64,000 nucleotides of DNA, taken from NCBI RefSeq assembly GCF_027596085.1, contig NC_072458.1, positions 1,452,501 through 1,516,500 of the forward strand, read 5' to 3'. The first letter of the stretch is position 1; each line of letters begins with the position of its first letter. Below are positions 60,620 to 64,000 of the stretch, piece after piece. The position numbers and the translations under genes are program-made. Source of the stretch: Anoplopoma fimbria (lineage: Eukaryota; Chordata; Actinopteri; Perciformes; Anoplopomatidae). The notes below the pieces were generated by a model. The model made no database searches, was not told where the DNA came from, and saw nothing but the letters and a program-made list of their open reading frames with translations.

Positions 60620-63600
60620 AGTGTAAGTGTGCTTGCCTGAATGACTGACAGTCTGACGCCATGATTTCTGTGAGACCCTCTGGACACTCTGTCTGGGTTT
60701 CTCTTGCGCTTACTGTGGGGATGTGTGTGGCTTGTCATATGCTGTATTCAAAAATCTGGTCAGGATTAATTTATATGACTAGTGTATGACTATGACCACA
60801 AATAAGGAGCCTGTTCACTGTACATACTTGTCGCACATGAGGCTATTAAAACTCTTTAAATGGAACTGACAAAAATCTGGCACAATGTCAAGAGAAACAT
60901 TTCCAACTGACAGGGTTACTGTACAGTAACCAATGAAAAGATGATCAGTGTCTAACTTTGTATTCATTATGTCTGTTTCCCAGTTCCAAACTACTCCTAA
61001 ACATTTACAGTACTCGGTACTAATGTACACAGTGCAATTATACCATTGGTCAGTCCATTTTTCTTTTCCTGCATATCATGCGCAGAATCGCATTGGGCTA
61101 CTGTCTATCCTGGTACAGTCATTTTTAGAAGTTTATCCTAGATGTTGATTGGTTGACTCTGTAATGTACAGGACTCACATTAACTTCATGAAAGAGTAAA
61201 ATAAATGTATCAATACTTCCTACTCGCACCTCAACACTGAAATACGATTAGCGAGTACACTTTCGATATACTGTATGTATACTGTACTGCATTATTTAAA
61301 GAATTTACAACACCATGGTGGTAAGACATATTCTGACTTCAACTATAAAAGAAGTTAGTGGAAAACATATGCTGTTCTCCATCATAATGCAGTGTTCTCA
61401 ACCTCGCAAATTCAATCTAAAAAGAGATTAGAACTTTTAGATTGATACAACTTGACATTTCTACACAAGACCCTACTGTTTTCATATATTCTTTATGCAT
61501 TTAACACGTAAATAGTCAAATTGGAAGCAGTGCTTGAGTTTTCCTTTCCAGCCACTTTTGTAGACTACAAAGCCTCAGTGGAGCAGTCTCTCCTGAAAGC
61601 CGCAGGTGTTTCAGGACTGCCTCCGATCCTTAGCAAAAAACAGCAGGCAGCTCTACATGTGGGGCTTTTAAAGCAGCTTCGCTCTTTATTTTAACAAACT
61701 TTTGTGGCTTAGTGTGTGCTTTCAGACATGTGAACAGCTGGTTGTGATTGAGTAAAAGTGCTGGCTTTGGGACCTGGGTAACACAAGTGAATGAGTGATT
61801 TTAACAGATTCAGCCACCGCAAAGCCATGACTCAGCACTCCTACTCCTCCATGGCTTTCACTCTGGAGGCCGAAAACCAACACTTACCATGATGAAACTG
61901 TCGAACAGGGCATATGTTCAACAGTCAAAACAGTCATTGACATTAAGAGCACAACACAAGCAAAATTTGCAGAACACCACTTATGACTCTCTGCTCAAGC
62001 CACTTCTCCCTAATGTTACTGTTTTTCAAAATAACAACTCGACAAAGCATGCAGTTGCTACCCTCCGTCATTTTCTTCCACGTCAATCCTCAAAGGTTAA
62101 GAGCTTGCTCTTTCCTAAAATACCCGGCCAGAACCCTTTCGACATTTACCTCATGACTGAATGAAAAGGCTTCCTGTATGGAAAACCTGGTGATTAATTT
62201 TGCCCCCAGCATCATAACTGTGTTGATTGTATTCGCCCCTGCAGGGACACATGTCCAAGTCAGTCCAAGTCTAAATGAATGGTTTGACATTCACTGCAAA
62301 GAGAGCTTTCTTAAAACTGACATGCCCTCCTCAGCAAGTTGCAAGACAATACTGAAAGCATTTCTCTTAAATGAAATGGTTTTGAAGCAGGAGAGGCCGG
62401 GTGATTTACTCGGGCCAAATGCTAAATTGGGCTCCTTGTGTCATTTGGTTTCACTGGTAGGTCACTATCATTTCTGTTTTAAAAAACACAAAGAGCTACT
62501 GCTTAAATATCCAATTCACAACCGCTTGCCATCGAAGCTTAATTTCTCACTGTTTAATGTTTTCAACAGATACATACTTTGATATAAAGCAGTATAACAT
62601 GTGTTATAGTCAGTTCATTTATTTGAAACGACCCTGTGAGCAACATTATTAGTTGGGCCACAAAATGTGGCACTACTTCCTAATTCTGGATCAAGCCTTT
62701 AAAAATACATCTCAAAGCGAGCATGCTTCTGGAAGCACTTAACTCAAATTAACTGCATCTGGCAGAACCCTTATTGAAGAAATAATCAGCTAAAATCACA
62801 GCATTACCCTGCATATACAGTATGTTTATGAATCAATCTATAGTGGAGAGTAATGTGGCCGGTCAAAGGCCTTCAGTCACGATTATTTTTATCAGTATTT
62901 AGTAACATATTCGTCCTCATGCATATTACATATGTTAACCTCACTGACCGGCTCACACACTGTATTTTTGGATGGGCCAATGCTTAGGCCTGAACAAAAT
63001 CCTGCTATAAATCCACAAAGAAGAAAAGAAAAACACTGCTAAGCCATCAGGGAACAAGGCAGGAAAACATCTTAAGGCGAGATGCTTCATTGCAGGGGTA
63101 GAGGGAAACGTTAGACCATGAACTTATGTGTTATACAGTAGGAGAGCATTTAATGGAAGACACTTAATATATATAATGCATAGACACATCAAAATACACT
63201 TGGATGACAGGTTCATGCCTCTCCATAACTATGTATGAGGTTTGTTCAACCCTGAGTGAAGAAAAGGCATGTGGCTGTTTGGGTGGTAGTGTGTTGTTTC
63301 AGGTACCATGGAGGCATGAAATACATCCAGAAAGTCCAGTTACAGTAAAAGATCTTCAACTTTGAAGGGACGCCAAAATGCCATGCACCAGTTTATAGTC
63401 TGAAAAGGATGAATTTTAGATCTCTGGATAGTTATTAAGGCAGCAATTATTTCATCTGTGTTTGCAAGGATAGCCAGGTAAATAGATATATGGCATCTTA
63501 ACGTCAAAGCCACACGCCCCTTGACCGAGTCTATCGATTTGCTTGTTTAGTGCTGGGTTCTCGCGTCTCTTAACTTTGTTGTAAAGCACAATTGAGGTGT

Positions 63601-64000
63601 GCACATGTAATCACAAATCTTGCCGAACGCCTCCTAGTTATTGACAACACTAAGGACAGAAAACCCTGTTTTTGACACATCCAAATCAGTGACAGAGGCT
63701 TTGCTCCGGTTCACACTTGTGTAAAAGAGATTCCCCTACCAATGCACACACCTTGCAGAGAGTACATCCCGATAAATCAAAGCCTCTGATCTCCCAGCCA
63801 GGAATTCCAGACAGCCTGGGCCACACCATTCAGATCCGTGAAATACGGAAACAGCGGCTCTACGCACCAAGAATTCAAAGAATGCCATTAGACTTCATTT
63901 GTTTTCTGCTGAGGTGACAAGGAGAAGGAGGGTAGGGGGGGTGAAAACATTTTCTGATTACGGAACAATTGAAATAATCCACTTTTAACCACGGCCACAT
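58168..64000. other. Upstream flank without a recognised gene, part 3
   Basis: I recognise no gene here. There is a possible exon-like segment at 59646-59803 (see findings) and a long TG array at 60.5 kb. ORFs of 90-134 codons at 61.9-62.6 kb and 59.3-60.2 kb resemble no family I know. Confidence 0.4.
60537..60617. repeat. (TG)n microsatellite, about 81 bp
   Basis: A pure TG run. Confidence 0.98.

Noticed and set aside
61874..61900. Minus-strand donor-like CATCATG|GTAAGTG near 61.89 kb
   Set aside because: The site is strong, but I found no convincing acceptor or coding frame upstream on that strand, so an exon could not be supported.
62178..62582. 134-codon plus-strand ORF beginning MENLVINFAPSI
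   Set aside because: It has a hydrophobic start but no recognisable family, no splice signals at its edges and AT-rich context. A search could change this.

Overview
The window is vertebrate nuclear DNA and looks like a percomorph teleost. It holds one recognisable intron-split protein gene in about 64 kb. It has nine very long (GT)n/(AC)n arrays of 80-115 bp, and it carries several interspersed repeats that I know from spiny-rayed fish genomes: a fold-back element ending in AAAGGAATAGTT, tRNA-derived SINE heads, a long 'ACCGACATTGCC' repeat and a decayed Tc1/mariner-type transposase. The species cannot be named from this sequence alone.

The gene is col8a2 (collagen type VIII alpha-2 chain), on the minus strand, and it accounts for most of the first 45.6 kb. 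The last coding exon is 5144-3241. It encodes the triple-helical domain and the C-terminal C1q-like trimerisation domain. The first coding exon is 9649-9475 and encodes the signal peptide and the short N-terminal domain. The two join through a good donor (GTGAGT) and acceptor (TTTTACCAG) to give a 692-residue chain; the human protein has 703. A further acceptor (CCTCCAG) just 5' of the start codon shows that another exon lies upstream. The best candidate is a noncoding exon at about 45385-44735 with a TATA-like box, an inverted CCAAT box and CACCC boxes at its 5' side and an AAAG|GTAAGC donor at its 3' side. If that is right, intron 1 is about 35 kb and the gene spans about 42 kb or more. Positions 1-3240 are AT-rich and are at least partly 3' UTR.

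Region by region: 1-3240, 3' UTR and flank; 3241-5144, last coding exon; 5145-9474, intron 2 with a SINE fragment; 9475-9666, first coding exon; 9667-44734, intron 1, with dinucleotide arrays, a degenerate minisatellite and several old transposon copies; 44735-45625, candidate first exon and promoter; 45626-64000, no recognisable gene, with microsatellites, repeats and a few short symmetric motifs.

Col8a2 protein works outside the cell as a short-chain, network-forming collagen of Descemet's membrane and vessel walls, alone or with col8a1. I found no tRNA, rRNA, CRISPR or operon-like feature and no sign of a new multi-gene system. The points most worth a second look are regulatory: the candidate first exon and promoter, the clustered TAATGAGAT motifs, an inverted GGGTCA pair, a convergent pair of CTCF-like sites, and the clustered GT/AC arrays.
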